A stretch of DNA of 64,000 nucleotides, from assembly GCA_030248065.1 (NCBI GenBank), contig JASAMV010001890.1, positions 1 to 64,000 of the forward strand, read 5' to 3'. Positions 1 to 14,100 of this stretch are shown here, piece by piece. Each line of letters opens with the position of its first letter. The first letter of the stretch is position 1. The DNA comes from Rhynchonema sp. JSB1_4. Its lineage: Eukaryota > Nematoda > Chromadorea > Monhysterida > Xyalidae. A model generated the notes under the pieces. It worked only from the letters and a program-made list of their open reading frames with translations, had not been told where the DNA came from and made no database searches. The translations under genes and the position numbers were made by a program.

Positions 1-60
1 GACATCGACAAAAAATATTAATCTGATTGATTAATTTCGTACACAGTTGGTACCTGGTGT

Positions 61-487
61 TATTCTTAGGCCGGAAAAAAAACCGTTTTTTTTCCAAAAA
101 AAAAAACCGAAAAAAAACCGTTTTTTTCCTAGGCCTGGAAAAATACGTTTTCATTTTTCCGGAAATTTTTCCAAGTGGCAGCTTTTGGAAAAAAAACAGT
201 TTTTTTCCAAAAATTTCCGAAATATTTTCAAAGGTTGCGAAAGAATGTTGTCAAAACCAATGTAATTCGGTGCTAAATAGGTCAAAATGAGCACTTTTTA
301 ATCTCCAAGTGCATTTTTAACCTGTTTCAGGCCATTTCCCGACAAAATTTTCTCCAAAATAGGCGTTTTTGGACCATCGATATCTCTCAAGTACTGGGAA
401 AAATATTTGGCAAAAAAACGGGTTTTTTTTCCGAAAAAAAACGGTTTTTTTCCAGAAATATATTTTCCGGAAAAATACGCAAGTATA
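61..487. mobile_element. hAT-like MITE, family with CGGAAAAA-rich body (copy 1)
   Basis: A terminal-inverted-repeat element of 427 bp with no coding capacity. The right end reads CGCAAGTATA and the left end is a degraded version of it. The flanking 8-bp direct repeat cctggtgt (53-60 and 488-495) is a perfect target-site duplication. The body consists of palindromic runs of the kind ggaaaaaaaccgtttttttcc. A second copy lies at 17079-17497. An 8-bp duplication fits the hAT superfamily; assignment of this family rests on that alone. Confidence 0.85.
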
Positions 488-1539
488 CCTGGTGTGCTGG
501 TGATAGAAACAAATACATGCTGTACTAGGATCGAGTGTAGGTCCTGGTCCGGCGAGGCGGTTAGTGAACCTACCCACTTCGGTGGCGGCTAGTGGTCTCC
601 CTGTGGGGGGAAGGAGGGGGAAGACCAAAATTCAGGAAAAAGTCCTCCGTTGAGGTAAAAAATTTGACCTATTTTTGCCCTTTTTTGGAAAAAATTCTCC
701 ATACATAGGGTATTTTGGCGACTTTTGACAACACCCGTTTTAGGCCTAAAATGCCCATCTTGGGCTATAAATGCCTATTTTAGGGAAAATTTGCGGCGGC
801 TAGTGTACCTTGATCGCGGCGGTTAGTGTACTTAGGAGGGGACCCCCTCCCCCAGGAACTACACTGACTAACTAGAGCAGAGCATGACAACAGTAATTAG
901 ATACCCGCACAGTAAATGTACAGCGAAAGTAATTGATTCGTACGTGACCCCCAAATGTGGATATGGTGACGTGAAAATTTTACTGTTTCGTTTTCTTCTC
1001 AATCGGTTCTCAATAATGAAACTAGTACAAAATGTGCTACAAAATGTTGAACTTTCCCTGAAAAGTTTGCTTTTGCTAAAGGAAAAGGCATTCATTGCGT
1101 TACAACTTTATTGAACTTCTAAAGGCACGCAAATAGCATTGAACACACAACCTGGCAAAAAAGCCTAAAATTGGCGTTTTTTGTCCAAAATAGGGGTTGG
1201 ACCTACTTTAGCCAGCTTGCACCTAAAAATTGGGGGGGTTGCACCTAAGTTGCACCTAGTGAATTTTGAAAAAAAAAACCCTGCACTATACTATACCTTG
1301 ATTTTTGGCGACCCCCCACCATCTATGTATCTATCGTCAACAAGTTTGGGTCGACCCCCCAGATTTCGGATTTGGGTCATCTATCTATCGTCAACACATT
1401 TCTGGTCCCAATCTATCTATCGTCAACACCCTGGCCAAGTACTACACTGCCCCAAATAGGCAAAAAATCGCGCGCTACGCGCGGATTTAGTACATCTATA
1501 TACATTTTCATTAATATTTATACATTATTACCTACTTAG
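488..1539. repeat. Unresolved repeat-derived DNA with stray hAT-like ends
   Basis: No gene is visible. The sequence CCAGGAACTACACTG ending at 866 is the right terminus of the CAGTGTAGTTCC hAT-like family, but I could not find its left partner. A related terminus (AGTACTACACTG) ends near 1465. Between 1320 and 1430 the motif CTATCTATCGTCAACA occurs three times and looks like a subterminal repeat array. The stretch 590-860 contains C- and G-run segments of the same style. Confidence 0.5.
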
Positions 1540-1958
1540 CAGTGGTGTCGTTGGGGGGGGGGAAGGGGGGTTACCCCCCTAGTATCCGGTATCTTGATTT
1601 TTTCACCCAGGGGTATCCGGTATCCTGACTTTTTGTCCAGGGGTATCCCACCCTAAAATTTTTCCGAAAACCGTATAAATCGCCCATTTTAACCTCCAAA
1701 ATGCTCAAAATCGCTTGCTGGCGCAAGCATAACCCCAAAAATGACCATTTCTTTGCGCTTTCAACACCGATTTTGCTCGATTTTCCTCTAAAAAATTGAC
1801 CTTTTTTTGAACAACCCCCCTGGGTGTCCGAGATTTTTTATTTTAGAGAGCAACCCCCCTGGCATCCGAGATTTTTCATTTTGGGTATCCGGTGTCCCAA
1901 AATTTTGGATTTTGGGCATCCGGTATCCTGACTTTTTGATTTCGCAACGACACCACTG
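1540..1958. mobile_element. hAT-like MITE, CAGTGGTGTCGTTGGGG family (copy 1)
   Basis: The element starts CAGTGGTGTCGTTGGGG and ends CAACGACACCACTG. The flanks ctacttag (1532-1539) and ctacttgg (1959-1966) are an 8-bp duplication with one mismatch. Its ends carry repeated GGGTATCCGGTATCCTGA-like motifs. It is non-coding. Other copies are at 14106-14287 and 23170-23745. Confidence 0.85.
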
Positions 1959-2009
1959 CTACTTGGTGCACAATACCACACCTTGATTTTTGGCGTCCCC
2001 CACCATCTA

Positions 2010-2241
2010 CCGTAAAAACCTAAATACACCCCCCCCCCCCGGAATACAGCCCCCCTAAAAGGGGTCAGTGAATTAATAAATCCCCCCGCATTGACCTAAA
2101 AATCACTCATTTTATGCCCAAAAATGCCTATTTTAGGCAAAAAATTGGGGGGAGCAGACGTAGGGGGAACAGGGAGGCAGGCGTACCATAGAGGGGAACA
2201 GACGTACCCGAGAGGGCCCCCTCCCCCCGGGAACTACACTG
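2010..2241. repeat. Composite of a TA-flanked G-run element end and a CAGTGTAGTTCC hAT-like end
   Basis: At 2008 the sequence TACCGTAAAAACCTAAATA matches the terminus of the G-run element at 28774-29203, followed by C-run motifs. From about 2085 to 2241 the sequence matches the right half of the hAT-like element at 16020-16596, including the terminal GAACTACACTG. Neither element is complete here, so they are fragments or their partner ends have decayed. Confidence 0.6.
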
Positions 2242-2345
2242 CGCTGGCCAAAATTAGTGGTTTAACTCTAAAACCACAGCTCAAACAACAACTTCCTGTG
2301 TCATAGAATTGTACCTCTTTGGAGCCATTTTGGTCTGCAGAGCAC

Positions 2346-2430
2346 TTAGGTTGTGAAGCAGCCTGAAACATTGCTTATACCAGCGTAGAGCACTCAGCTG
2401 CGTGGCTGTGAAGCAGCCTGAAACATTGAA
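2346..2430. repeat. Short direct duplication upstream of eIF4E
   Basis: The phrase tgtgaagcagcctgaaacat occurs twice (near 2352 and 2407), separated by about 36 bases, in the presumed promoter or 5' region of the eIF4E gene. It is a simple local duplication with no other recognised meaning. Confidence 0.6.
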
Positions 2431-2847
2431 CCAAATTAAAATCGCTCCACGTCTAAGTCGAGAAACGGTGTGAGCCTTTGGTATACTTTCGCGTCCGGGA
2501 CATCAGCGGCTGGATTGCCTTTTACCAGAGCGGGGCGCGGTTGGGGTAGTGTTAGTGCACCAGGCCGAGGCGGGTAGGGTACAATTGCCCCCACGCAGCC
2601 ACAGCACTGTGAGGCAGGTAAGTATGATGCGGGATTGTTGGGACCGGAGGCGTGAGAGGGCAGAGGGGGGGGGGCTAAAACCCCGACCCGGCCACTTTGG
2701 TTCCGCTAGTTTCGGCCCGGATTCTCGTTGTGGACGTATAAAACGGTCTATCCGTGTTTCGCAACACAGACTCCGTCTGGTGATGCGCAACCGACGGCTG
2801 CACCATGTGCATCGCCATCGGCCACAGCCGGCATTCCACAAGCGTTG

Positions 2848-4503
2848 ATGGTCAAACATCCGTTGCAATACCGTTGGGTGCTGTGGTACTGCAAGCACGA
2901 CCGTAGCAAGGACTGGGAGGACTGTCTCAAGATCGTCACCAGCTTCGACACCGTCGAGGATTTCTGGGCGTACGTTTTTACGTTTTTTTTGTGGCAAAGC
3001 GCTGTGTGTGTTGTTTAAAATATCAAAAGTATTGCTTTGCTGGTGCCTTTAGTTTTTTTTTTTAAATTATGTTTAAACTGGATTCTGATCCAGCTGCACG
3101 GCTTCTTGAATGTAAAAGTAAGTTATACAAGAAAAATGGGAGCAAGAAATTTCTCAACATGACTAAAATAAGTTTTTAAACCACACTACTTTCCAGTTTG
3201 TACAATCACATCCAACTGGCAAGCGGTTTGAATTGGAGTTCGGATTATTATCTGTTCAAAGAGGGCATTAAACCGATGTGGGAAGACGAGCAGAATGTGC
3301 GTGGAGGACGTTGGCTGGTCAAGGTATGATTGGGGTGCGTGTTTTTTTTTCAGCAAAATCAAAATAAATTTCCGATATTTTTCCGATAAAAAAAGATAAA
3401 GTACCCACTGAAAAAAATTTGGGGAAAAACCCAAAAATATTTTTTCGTCTGCCAGTATTTGGAAATGACATGTTAAAATGTATGTAAATGTGCAAGGACA
3501 ATCTTAATGTTTGCCATGGCTTTTACGTCTTTTGGCAAGTAAATTTGCTGCAAGTGAAAAACCTGAAATTATTCTGTCGATCACTACATAGAAGTTTTGA
3601 AATGTAACGTGGTAATTGTTAGATTGTATCGTCAAATTTGGGTTGGGACTAAAATCAGCAAAAACTGTTCCCTAGGATCTCACAATATAGCGACGGTATC
3701 GGGTATCGGCACCCAAAAAGTATCTGGTATCGGCTTTTTTCAATTATCGGGTGTCGGCATTTTCCAAGTATCGGGCAGTATCGGCATACGCCCCGATACC
3801 GATCCCTAGTTGCCCCAGTGATATTCATGTGCTTCATAAATCAATCCAATCTTCAGGTTGATAAACAACGTCGTCACGATCTGCTGGATCATTATTGGCT
3901 GGAGTTGTTGATGGCGATGATTGGGGAGCAATTCGAGGATTTGGGTGAACACATTTGTGGCGGAGTTGTGAATGTGCGTAATAAAGGGGACAAGGTGCGT
4001 TGGAATGGGACCATTTTGGGTTCAAAATGTGTTCATTTTTGTGACTCATTTTCGAGAGTTTTTTGACCTGAAACTATTTTGTTGCTAACTGGCTTGTCTG
4101 GCGATTCTGTGCATTCCCAACTGACGATCACCTGACGGTTTGGCTTGGTTCTGGAACGGAACAGAAAAACGAGAATGGCATTTATGCGCAGATTTTTGTC
4201 TGGATTTATCAGTTAATTGTGTTCAGGTGTCGCTGTGGACGCGCGACTCTGAGAAAGAGGATGTCAATCGTCGTATTGGGTGAGCTTTTTATGATCTAGT
4301 TTTTACTCACTTTTGTTTCGGTGAAAAGGTTGATCATAACAAGCCCGCTTTTCAAACCCCATTTCTATCGAGATTTTTTTGCAACAATTTGCAGTGAAAT
4401 TCTGAAGCAAAAGCTGGGCGTGCCTGACGCAATCGTGTATGAGGTGCACAAGGATACGTCGGTGAAACAGAGCTCGAACGTGAAACCAAAAATGTTGATC
4501 TAG
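2848..4503 (+). CDS. eIF4E: Eukaryotic translation initiation factor 4E (cap-binding protein)
   Basis: Binds the 5' m7G cap of mRNA and recruits eIF4G in the cytoplasm. Coding exons: 2770-2969, 3197-3323, 3857-3994, 4227-4279 and 4395-4503, all with GT-AG junctions in matching phase. The first in-frame ATG is at 2848, giving about 182 residues. An upstream exon ends at a strong donor (CAG^GTAAGT, 2618) and stays open in phase, so an N-terminal extension is possible although I see no ATG in it. Diagnostic motifs in order: [64 protein letters not shown] and VSLWTRD. The cap-stacking tryptophans (in SKDW and PMWE), the acidic residue after the latter, and the LWT tryptophan are all present. [12 protein letters not shown] closely resembles nematode IFE-3, which is the main clue to the organism. 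The gene converges on the TMEM168-like gene. Confidence 0.95.
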
Positions 4504-7500
4504 CTGGTCTGTCAAAACAGTACACAATATTCCGTCTTTTCGCTGTTGTGTTTGTGCTAATTATTATTATTACTGTTCTTTTCCTTTTTTGTTTTTTGTA
4601 TTTCTTTCGCTGCATAATCGACAGTCCAGAACTTCCTAACGTCGAGTGACTTATACACAAGTTACTATTGTTGTTACTCTAATATTTTACGTTTATTTTC
4701 TTCCGAGTGCATTATATTGAATGCCAAAAATGAGCTTTCAGTTAGTTAGCGGTATTTGATTTTGATGTTTTTAGTCGAATAATCTGAGATTTATAGACGG
4801 CTCGGTGCAAATTGTGTTGTAAAAGTACGTTGTAGTCATGAAAATGAGCCGGTTACTAGATATCTGCCTTGATAGTTTCAGTTCTGTTTACGTGAATTTT
4901 CTCAACGGTATAATTCTGATGAATATTTGACTAAAACCGAACGGGAACTACAATTTTTTATTTTTGTTACCGTATTATGACAATATGATTCGAACGAAAA
5001 CTGTGCACCGAAAGAAATGCATGTGACTAAGCGAGCTCGACTTTGTTACTGATTTCTCGTTATGTTTATCTGTATGACAAATTATAAGTAGAGCTGATGA
5101 TATTACATGAAAATAAAAAAATTATGTAAAATTTTGCTCACCTGTTTCGAAAATAGTTTCTTTGTGTTGATCTTTTGTCGACAATAAGACGTGAATGTTC
5201 GAAAATACAGCGTTGACGCTTGGCCGGCGCGACCCCTGCCAGAATGTAGGGGTATGCCACCACTGATTGAACGCATTGTGATGAAGGAATGCTGTTGTTC
5301 AATAGATCTCGCTTTGGCAGCAGTGCATTTTGTGCTGTGCTGTCCTGAAAGCAGGTTTTTTGCCAGTAATGGTCGCCACTGAAACTTTTGAATGTGCCCC
5401 ACAAGATTTTCGCCAAATGAGCCACCCGAATTTCAGGGAGCCAGATAAATTTAAAATGAACCATCAATGGGACACGGGCCCATTTTGAAAAAAAGCCCTG
5501 AAAGTGACAGAAGCTTTATTGCAGTTGCCAAATAGTTTTCGCCAGATTTTGGGCACATGCGCACTGACGATGACCCAGTGCACCGCATGACAAGAAGCTA
5601 CCGATAAAGATCATTAAAAAGGCAGGCACACCAAAAACGGATGGCAAATTTCTCTTATTACGTGTCGTGAATTGAGCTTCAGCTCCTTTAGCAGCTGGAA
5701 ATATGTATAGGCAATCCATCGGCTCATGGCACTTTTTATACACACAGCGCATGCAGCAGCAGCACACGCCTTTTTCTAAACAAAATATACACTTTGAGCG
5801 AGTGTCATACTTTGATGGTGCCATGAGCTGGCGGATTGCCTATACGTGTTTCCAGCTTCTGTCCTAAACCTACGCCGGAAGTTGCCAAACGTTTCTTGCG
5901 TGTTTGACCCGGACACCTAATTTCGGGTGTCAAATGCTGGTGTTTATGTTGTGGCGTAATTGCGTTTGGCATGTGTCCACGAGTGACGCAGGTGTCAAAC
6001 AGCGACACCTCCGGGCTACAAAATTGGGGCGTTTAGGTTTAGCAAAAGCGTAATTGCTTTCAACTGCTCGTACAGCGTCAAGGTCTACTGCTGTGAGAAT
6101 TCTGTTTTCCATTCCAAGGTATTTGATGCAGTTGCTGTGACCTTTGAGTTGACTGTTTTGCATTTCTCTACTTTAAACGGTCAAACACCGCTAATTTTCG
6201 CAAATTTTTCGTCAAATGAAACAATAGCTGATGATTCACCTGTGAATGACCCACCAGGTTGGTGCTTGCCTGGGTCGTTGGACCCACCGTCGTGAAGTTA
6301 CGAAAGGAAACTAAACGATAGAAATAATACAATAATAAGCATAATAACTACATAATTACGCACAGCACGACATACATATAAGCACGAAATAACCGCAACT
6401 TAAAAGGGTAGCTGGCTACTATTTTGCTCTGCGATTTTATATCCTCGGACCCAAGCGCGAGCCACAATACTCGCAATACGGTACTCACAATCCAATCCGT
6501 AAAATCGACGCGGAAGAAATACAAAAATAATGACAACCAGTGCGAAACACCGTTCTTTTAGCATTTTCAATTTGCACGTGAAGGGCACAACGGAACAGCA
6601 ATTTGGTTGCATCAAAGCAAGTTCTGCATGGCGTCTCATCTGTGCGACTGTGACGTTGAACTGAGCTGTCAAGTTATAAACCCGAAAGCTAACCACGCGC
6701 GGTTCTGAAACATTGCGCGCAGCTGCCTGGCAAGCTGCGTGTGGGTTGGTTGTCTGAATGTTTCACAAGTTGATTTTCGGGTTTAGAACCTGACATTAAC
6801 CATGGGGCGTACTTTACTGTGCGGCAGCGAATTCGGAAATTTACCATATCAACGCAGAAATGTGCATCCACTCGAGGCTAATAGTTTTGTCGTCAAATAA
6901 AGTCGTCGAACAATAATACATGAGCCCCAAATGAACGCGAAAATAACACATGTGATTTGACGACATTACCATAAGCCCAAACTGAACAATTCAACCGATT
7001 CAGCATATTGGTCGAATCGACGAATAACGGGGAGGAGTGCAATTGCGTAAGATTGCCCAAATCACCAAGATCTCAACCCTGGATCGACAAAAATGCTATC
7101 ATCAACATCTGGAACCTGTTCACCGTGTATGTGTACCGCCGTCTTCCACACACACAGGCACGCTTGAACCAAAATGTTTTCGGAGAGTTTAACAGGTTCG
7201 GATTGGGGAAACTTGGCAGCCCAGTGGATCACTGGCAGTTACGGATATGGCGAACGTGAATAAGCAACACAAAACGGTGACTGTACAAGGCAGCGAGAAG
7301 CTGCAACACTGTCTGAATTTTTGAAATTTTTACATTTCGGTCTGAGATCAGCCAAAATTCCAAACGCTCGGCATCCCAGGCACTCTGATGGTTGCTGTTC
7401 TTAAAATAATCTTCCTCTGGCCAATAAAAATCAACGTTCTCGTCTCGTCGCCTGGTCTCCCTGGTATCAACGTTTGCCTTGCACGTTTGTACGCCGACAA

Positions 7501-8149
7501 TGAGGAAAACTCGACACGACCTTGGTGGAAAATACTTTTACAGGTCGCAGGCCGGCCTGCCCGACCCCACCAGCACAAATTTTCAAACCTTATATAAACA
7601 GCTGGCACTTTTATTCGACCACAAAGAAGCACAGTACGACAGTATCAATGGAGTGTAACTTAGAAGCGACAGAAGAACAAACACAGCTATCAATTCATAA
7701 AAACATAAACATCAGATTGGAATGTGCAACACACGTATGGATGCATAGCAACAGTATTCATGTACATAGTTTATAATAAAATAATGTTCAATTATAACTT
7801 TTTAACGTGAATATTTCTTAAAATTATGCACAGTCGTTAATATAATTTCCGAAAATGTTAGATCGATGAGAAAAATAATAGCTCAGAGATGATCACAAGA
7901 AAACTGCAACTAAATCTAGGGAAGATTCTCAGCTGAGATAGGATAGAAACAATAAGCCATAAAGAAAGCAAACACCACATCCGGAGCGAGATAAACTGCA
8001 GCGCATCAAGCAATAAATATGCAAAAGTTTCGTTTCTTTCCATTGCGCAAGGCAATGCGGTGAATAGAATAGACCTGAATAAGATCGGAATGCGCATTTA
8101 ATGACACTACCACCACAATTCTTCCACAGCTCTGTTCCATCGGAAGTGA
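4504..8149. other. Convergent intergenic region, no gene recognised
   Basis: This 3.6-kb stretch lies between the stop of eIF4E (+) and the stop of the TMEM168-like gene (-). The open frames are short and match no family I know. It presumably contains both 3' UTRs. The one clear structure is an inverted repeat at 5693-5855, annotated separately. I cannot exclude small unrecognised exons. Confidence 0.5.
5693..5855. repeat. Foldback (short palindromic) element
   Basis: The arm gctggaaatatgtataggca (from 5693) is repeated in inverted orientation, ending at 5855 (tgcctatacgtgtttccagc). Each arm is about 38 bp with several mismatches, around an 88-bp centre. The motif TATAGGCAA also forms the tips of the roughly 195-bp MITE family at 47182-47374. 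It is non-coding. Confidence 0.7.
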
Positions 8150-11100
8150 CTATAAGCGAATCAATTTGAAGCCATGCGCCGTGTCCAGCACAGCTGGTGG
8201 CCAAACACGCATTCTACATCTGCGACACCACTTGCCACACGCGTCAACACACCCGCTGCACAAGGGCACCTGCAATCAAATTTGGCTCTCTGATTTGTCA
8301 GAACTCATGTTACGAGCAGTTCTGATTTGTCAAGGTGACCACTTCGGTCTCAGACATTCTTTTCGACTGGCGTAAAAGTTGTTCCCACAACACAGGTGAG
8401 AAATAGCAGTGTAACTAGGTCGGTAGAACTGACGCTAACCCGTAAATTCCGAAATTACTCTGAGCTCATCAGTCTTATGGCAGACCCGACCCGAAGACCA
8501 AGCTTGAGGAAATCGGCATCATCAGAATTATCCGGCTTCATAAAGGTGACCTCCACCATCTTTGAGTCCCAAGTTCATAATCTTGTCTTCCAATCATTCG
8601 AAGTGAAACATCACCCCTGCTCACCCTCGCAGAGAGTAGCGTCACCAGCGGGGACATACAAACATGCGTGCAACGTGGCAGTATATTCAGCCAATAGCTG
8701 GTGATTTCGGTTGAGTCGGGCTGTCGCAGATGAAAGTCGGTCCATTGTCGGCTGCATGCGTACAGCGGACGGTACACCAATGGTTGCAGGTCGGGCGCCA
8801 CTTGACCCCCTGTGATTGGGATTGTGATCATGAGATACAGTCTACGGGTCTCCATTACTGACCGAGATCCAGGCCGTGTTTTCACACATCTCAGTTTGCT
8901 CGAAACGGGGCAAAACTCACTGCGGTTTCATTGTTGTAACGTACCAGTGGTGGAGTGTGGCTAACTTGTGGTATCATTACCCGTTGCCCTCTCTCACTGG
9001 CTTGCACTTTTGTGCGCAGCAGTGATGTTTTTACTCGAGCAATAAGATCTGCTTGAGGACCGTTTCGGAGGTCAATTGGCCAGAGGTGTTCGCACCGACG
9101 AGGCCTGGCACCTCACCCGTCTGTGAAAACAGGCCGAAACGGGCAAAACTCATTGCTGTCATATTATTGCAACAAAATTCGCGCCATCAGCAAACCTAGA
9201 AACTCGTGAGAAAAAAGCGCGACCAAGAACGGGATGTTTGGCACGAAATCGATCACAACACCAGATTTAACATCAAGTTTCATTCGCAAAAAAACCGCCC
9301 GACCACAATAACCAACCGCATCGATTATAGGCCGTCCAGTACGCTGTCAGATCGCCAACCGCCTGCGCTGATGTTTCAGGGTCGGTCTGTTTATGCCGTT
9401 TGTACGTTTGCAGCGCCACGTAGCGTTGTTCACTCGTACGCCACACGGGACGCAACCATTCGTGGCTGGAAGACGTACACAACTGTTGAGAAAATTCGAA
9501 TGACGCTCTTTGTTTGTTTGTTTATGAGGCAGCCTACTCAAAAAAAGCGAGCAAGCTGTCAACAACTGCGCTCTATTTTATCAATTTGGGAAAATATTTC
9601 GAACATCACAAAGAGGAGAACAGGAATGTTTCGGCCAGTTGGACAAATCGCTTTGTATTCGTTCGGTTCAATCTTGGCCAGCCTTTAACATTAACAAATA
9701 TAGTTAAAAAACAAAACGGCTTCAAACCGTATGACAAACTGTATGCTTTGTTTTCACATTCAAACTGTATCGCTCAGGGTTGGAAAAAAATTTTTTTTTT
9801 AAACAAGTTTTTTTAAAAAAAAAATTTTTTTAAAAAAAAAAATTTTTTTTTTTAAAAGTCTGAGATTCGGGGAAATTTTACCAAATTTGCCTAAAAAACG
9901 CGCAAAATCGCGAAAAAATGCAACTTTAATTGGCAAGTCACTTTTGTGACTTGGTTTGCATCACTTATCAAGGGTGTTTACGTCATTTCGGTGCGATCCA
10001 ACAGTCTGTGCTTGACATGGACCGCTGATTGCTGCTCTGTGGTATCGGACACAACAGTTTGTGGCCGAATAAGCAAGATTCACTCATAAACCACACAGAA
10101 TTGAGAATATAAGCTGCAGAAATACTTGTCGGGTAGCTGAATCAGTCGTATATGACCGACCTGATGGGGTATGACATCGAAGTACCATGTAGGCACATGC
10201 ATACTGTGTCCCATGTATTACGGGAAGGTATAATAACATCATTTGGGGTATATTAGGTACCAAATACATGCCCCAAAAGTGATTTTGTGAAGAAAATTTT
10301 TCGACCCTTGAGAAAAAATGACAAAAAATAACCCCCAAAAAGGCCATTTTTGGACGTTTTAGAACATTTTGTTCCCCCGAAAATTTTTTAAAAAAAATTT
10401 ATTTTTAAAAAAAAAATTTTTTTTCAAAAACCTTTTTTTTAAAAAAAAAATTTTTTTTTGCCCAACCCTGGTATCGCTTCCCATGAGCAAAAGAGCAAAG
10501 CCCAACCTGTATTCAGTGTCACACACGAGCAGCAATCGGGATCGTCCCGATACATTCGAATCAGACCATAGTGACAGAATGCGGTCCAGTGAAATTGTTT
10601 CGGAGCCTGCAGTGGGCAGATATATGTATAGGCTATATTGCACTGCTTTCATTCATAATGTTAGAGGCGAGGTGAACTGTACATGCTTGGCGAGAGATCG
10701 GGATCCTGGGTACCCGACATCCGAAACATACACTTTCAAAAAAACCTGACACTTGAAATTGGCAAATTAAAGCCGGCACCTGACAGCTTAAAAAAATACC
10801 CGACGGGCCGACGCCGTATTTTGAACCAAAGACAAGGAACATTCTGCTCACTTGTTTTTTCCATGAAAATTTTTGGTTCAATTCATTCAGTTGGCAGGGT
10901 TTTGAACAAGATAGACACCAGAACAATTCTTTCTCCTCCTTGGTGGAACACATAAGCTGAATATATTTGAGATATCATGAAAAAAATTCATTTCAGAATA
11001 AAGTTGACGCCTTGAAGTGTAAATGTCGGGTGTCAAGTCCGAAAAAAACCGACACCCGACATCTGACGGTACCTGACATCCACACTTTCCGGGTGTCGAC

Positions 11101-14100
11101 ATCCCACATTGCCCGATCCCTATTCTTGACATGAAATGGCACAAAACCGTTGGGCAGAACACCATGGAGCATTTCCCAAGTCATACTGGTGCCTATGTTC
11201 ATGGAAGGCAGCAGCTCAGAAGCTCGTGGTGACACTGAGCCCACAGCTGTCATGGAAACAAGTAAAGGTAACGGTCAATTAATCCAACCAGTCATGGCCC
11301 AGTCTCCATTTGTATTCGTCGGCCCGCTGTAATACAACAAGTAGGTGTCGTATCTCGGCCCTTCGTGCGTGGCTTGCGCGAAAAAGTCCTGCATGAAGAA
11401 AAACAATCAAGGACGGATCCAGGGAGACGCGGAGGCCATGGTCACGCTTTGGTCAATTTGGCCGCTGAAGGGGGGGGAGAAAAAGGAAAAAAGAACACTA
11501 AGAAGGAAAAAAGAACACAAGTCGCGGGAATTTCACTGTGAAACACATAGACAGTCGAAAAACCAAGCGCTTTGCGCGTCGGATGCACACATTTTGGATG
11601 AAATTTGACATTTTGTTGTGTTTGTCATAAAAACGGCAAACTATAGGCAAGCACTGGATAAAAGTGACCTTTCAAGAACAAGCATTAGATACTAATTACG
11701 TGGTTCCTTCGTTGGCCAAAATTAGACAAAAATTACTTGGTTCCTTCCTTGCCCAAAACCTGGATCCGCCACAGGTTAGTTTTCCATGCATGAGCTGCAT
11801 ATAAAAACAACTGATCATCGAAAATAAAAAAACCTAATTCTTTCGATGCTGATCGAAATGAATTCAGTTCATTTTGATTTGTTGATATTCTTGTGATTGG
11901 CACGATAATATAAAGTGAATCAAAAACAGACAACCCAACTAAATCCGTGTTCAAAAAACTGGCGACACACATGGTTTTTCATGATTTGTCCGTGCACAAC
12001 CCCACCCCAAACGTCGAGATTGCCTGCTCTGGTCCAACCACAACCAAACTACAAATCAAGCGCACCTGCAATTTGTGCTCAATCTCCTTCTTGGCCGCGC
12101 CGGCCATATGCCAATCAGCGCCGAACTGTGTGATCATGTGCGATGTGAACACGTCGATTATTGATTGAAGGATTTGGGTGGATCGATGACCAGTCGATTG
12201 GATAAATGTTGGCGGCAAAACGGTCACCAGACCATCCGCACTGAAACATCATACAGATGGGCGTGGGTGGTGCCTCTCAGATATTGAATACTATGACGAA
12301 GTATGTCACAAAGCGTCCCATGTCTGTTGCTCGACCATGTCGAAGTATCCCAAACCAACGCGACGATGTATCAACTCGGGTCTGGGATACTGGTGTTCAG
12401 TACCGTCTCTCAACGCGCTTGTTGGCTGTCCGTTTCGACCTACATATCTCATCAACGATCATAACAGCTTGCACAAAACTGATGGCATAGATAAAATAAC
12501 AGGCAGGGCAAGGATATGGCTCCTTTGCTGTGCGGTGAAGCGGTGCACCATTGCTGACACACGAAGGTAGTCTGTTTACCACATCAAGATAAACTTGGCA
12601 GCAAGGAAGGGTCGACATTGACAACCAAGGCAAACCTACCGCACAGCCACGACTGGCGCCACAATGGCGTATCCGATGCAGGTGCCGCCCAAACTGGTGC
12701 TCAGCTCATACAGCAGTTCGGCGAGCGACAATTCCAATGACAAGACAATGACCAACAGTGACTGATTGTAGGACGTACGTGTTGTCCAGCATAATAGACC
12801 CAACAGGAGAGTGCACACTGCAAAATATGGATGAAATTTGAAAGAACCTATTTTTACGGAGGACAAATTACGGTTTTTGCATCTGCATTTGTTCCCGACC
12901 TGCAAACTGAACCATGAGCTGACTGAGACGTCACTGCTTCTCATTTCCACCGGACCGAATTAGAATTAGCAAAGATGCGATGCCGGCCAGTGGCGGATCC
13001 AGCTTTCGACGAAGCAGGGCCAAATCCCAAAAGTCATAGTTCTTGTTTGATTTTTCAAAAATCGTTTTTATCCAGTGCTTGTTTATAATTGGGCGATTTT
13101 AAGCTAAATACCATACAAAACAGGAGCATGCGCGCGTAGCGGCGCGAAAATTTTGCACTTTGCACGCGCAACGGCCAAATTTCATGGAAATGAGTGTATC
13201 TGACGCGCGACCTTTGGGCTTTTGAGGTGTATTAGAGTGAAAATCCAGCGAGTTAGGGGTTCTTCTCCCTTCTCCTCTCCGAAACGGTGGCCCCCTTCAG
13301 GGGCCATTTTGACCAAAGGAGGGCCGGTCTAGACCCCTGTGCCCAGGGGATCAGCTAGTGCTGCCGGCAATTAGCTGCGAGCAAATCTGCACAGCACTTT
13401 ACGAGTTTATGGAAACATTTTAAACGTCACGTTGGTTATCCATAAAATTCATAAATGTTTTTCGTGACAGGCAAAACTTGGCACGTTTGAGAACTAATTA
13501 TTAAGTTGCCTTTGCGTCAAAAGAAAAAGCAATGAAATGTGCCAAAAAATTAAACAAGAACACCACTGACCGAGCACGGAATTAACACGGAACGAACCCA
13601 AACATAGTTTGTAGGCACCTTTTAGGTGCAATTTGCATCTGATCTTTCACATTTTGTTCACAAAATGAAACGCTAGGCGCAAATCGCACCTAAATATTGA
13701 CACCTTCGGTGCAATTTAAACCTAACGAATTTTGAAAAAAAACCCATGAAGCCAAACCAAAAACATGACAACAATGTCCCGCTCATCACTCACCAACGGT
13801 GGCATAGGCAATTCGCTGCGCGACCAAGCTGAAGTACCGCAACCCGCGGGCGGCCAGCACTTTTTTCAACGACAATAAATCGGTCGCACCGGGCAGCGCG
13901 TAATCACTGCATCGTTTGAATCGATGGATTAGACTGACACAGATTACACACATGACGATGTGCAACAACAGCCAGATTATGGACACGCACGCGAACAGGG
14001 GCACCACGACGTACCTGGAATGAAGATCGAAGATCGTTGAGCAGTTTGCATGCATTGCGTTTTACTTGACTGCTCCGCTGATGCAGAATCTAGCACACCA

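Noticed and set aside
2503..2997. A 164-codon minus-strand frame opposite eIF4E
   Set aside because: It is a shadow of the eIF4E exon and its GC-rich upstream exon.
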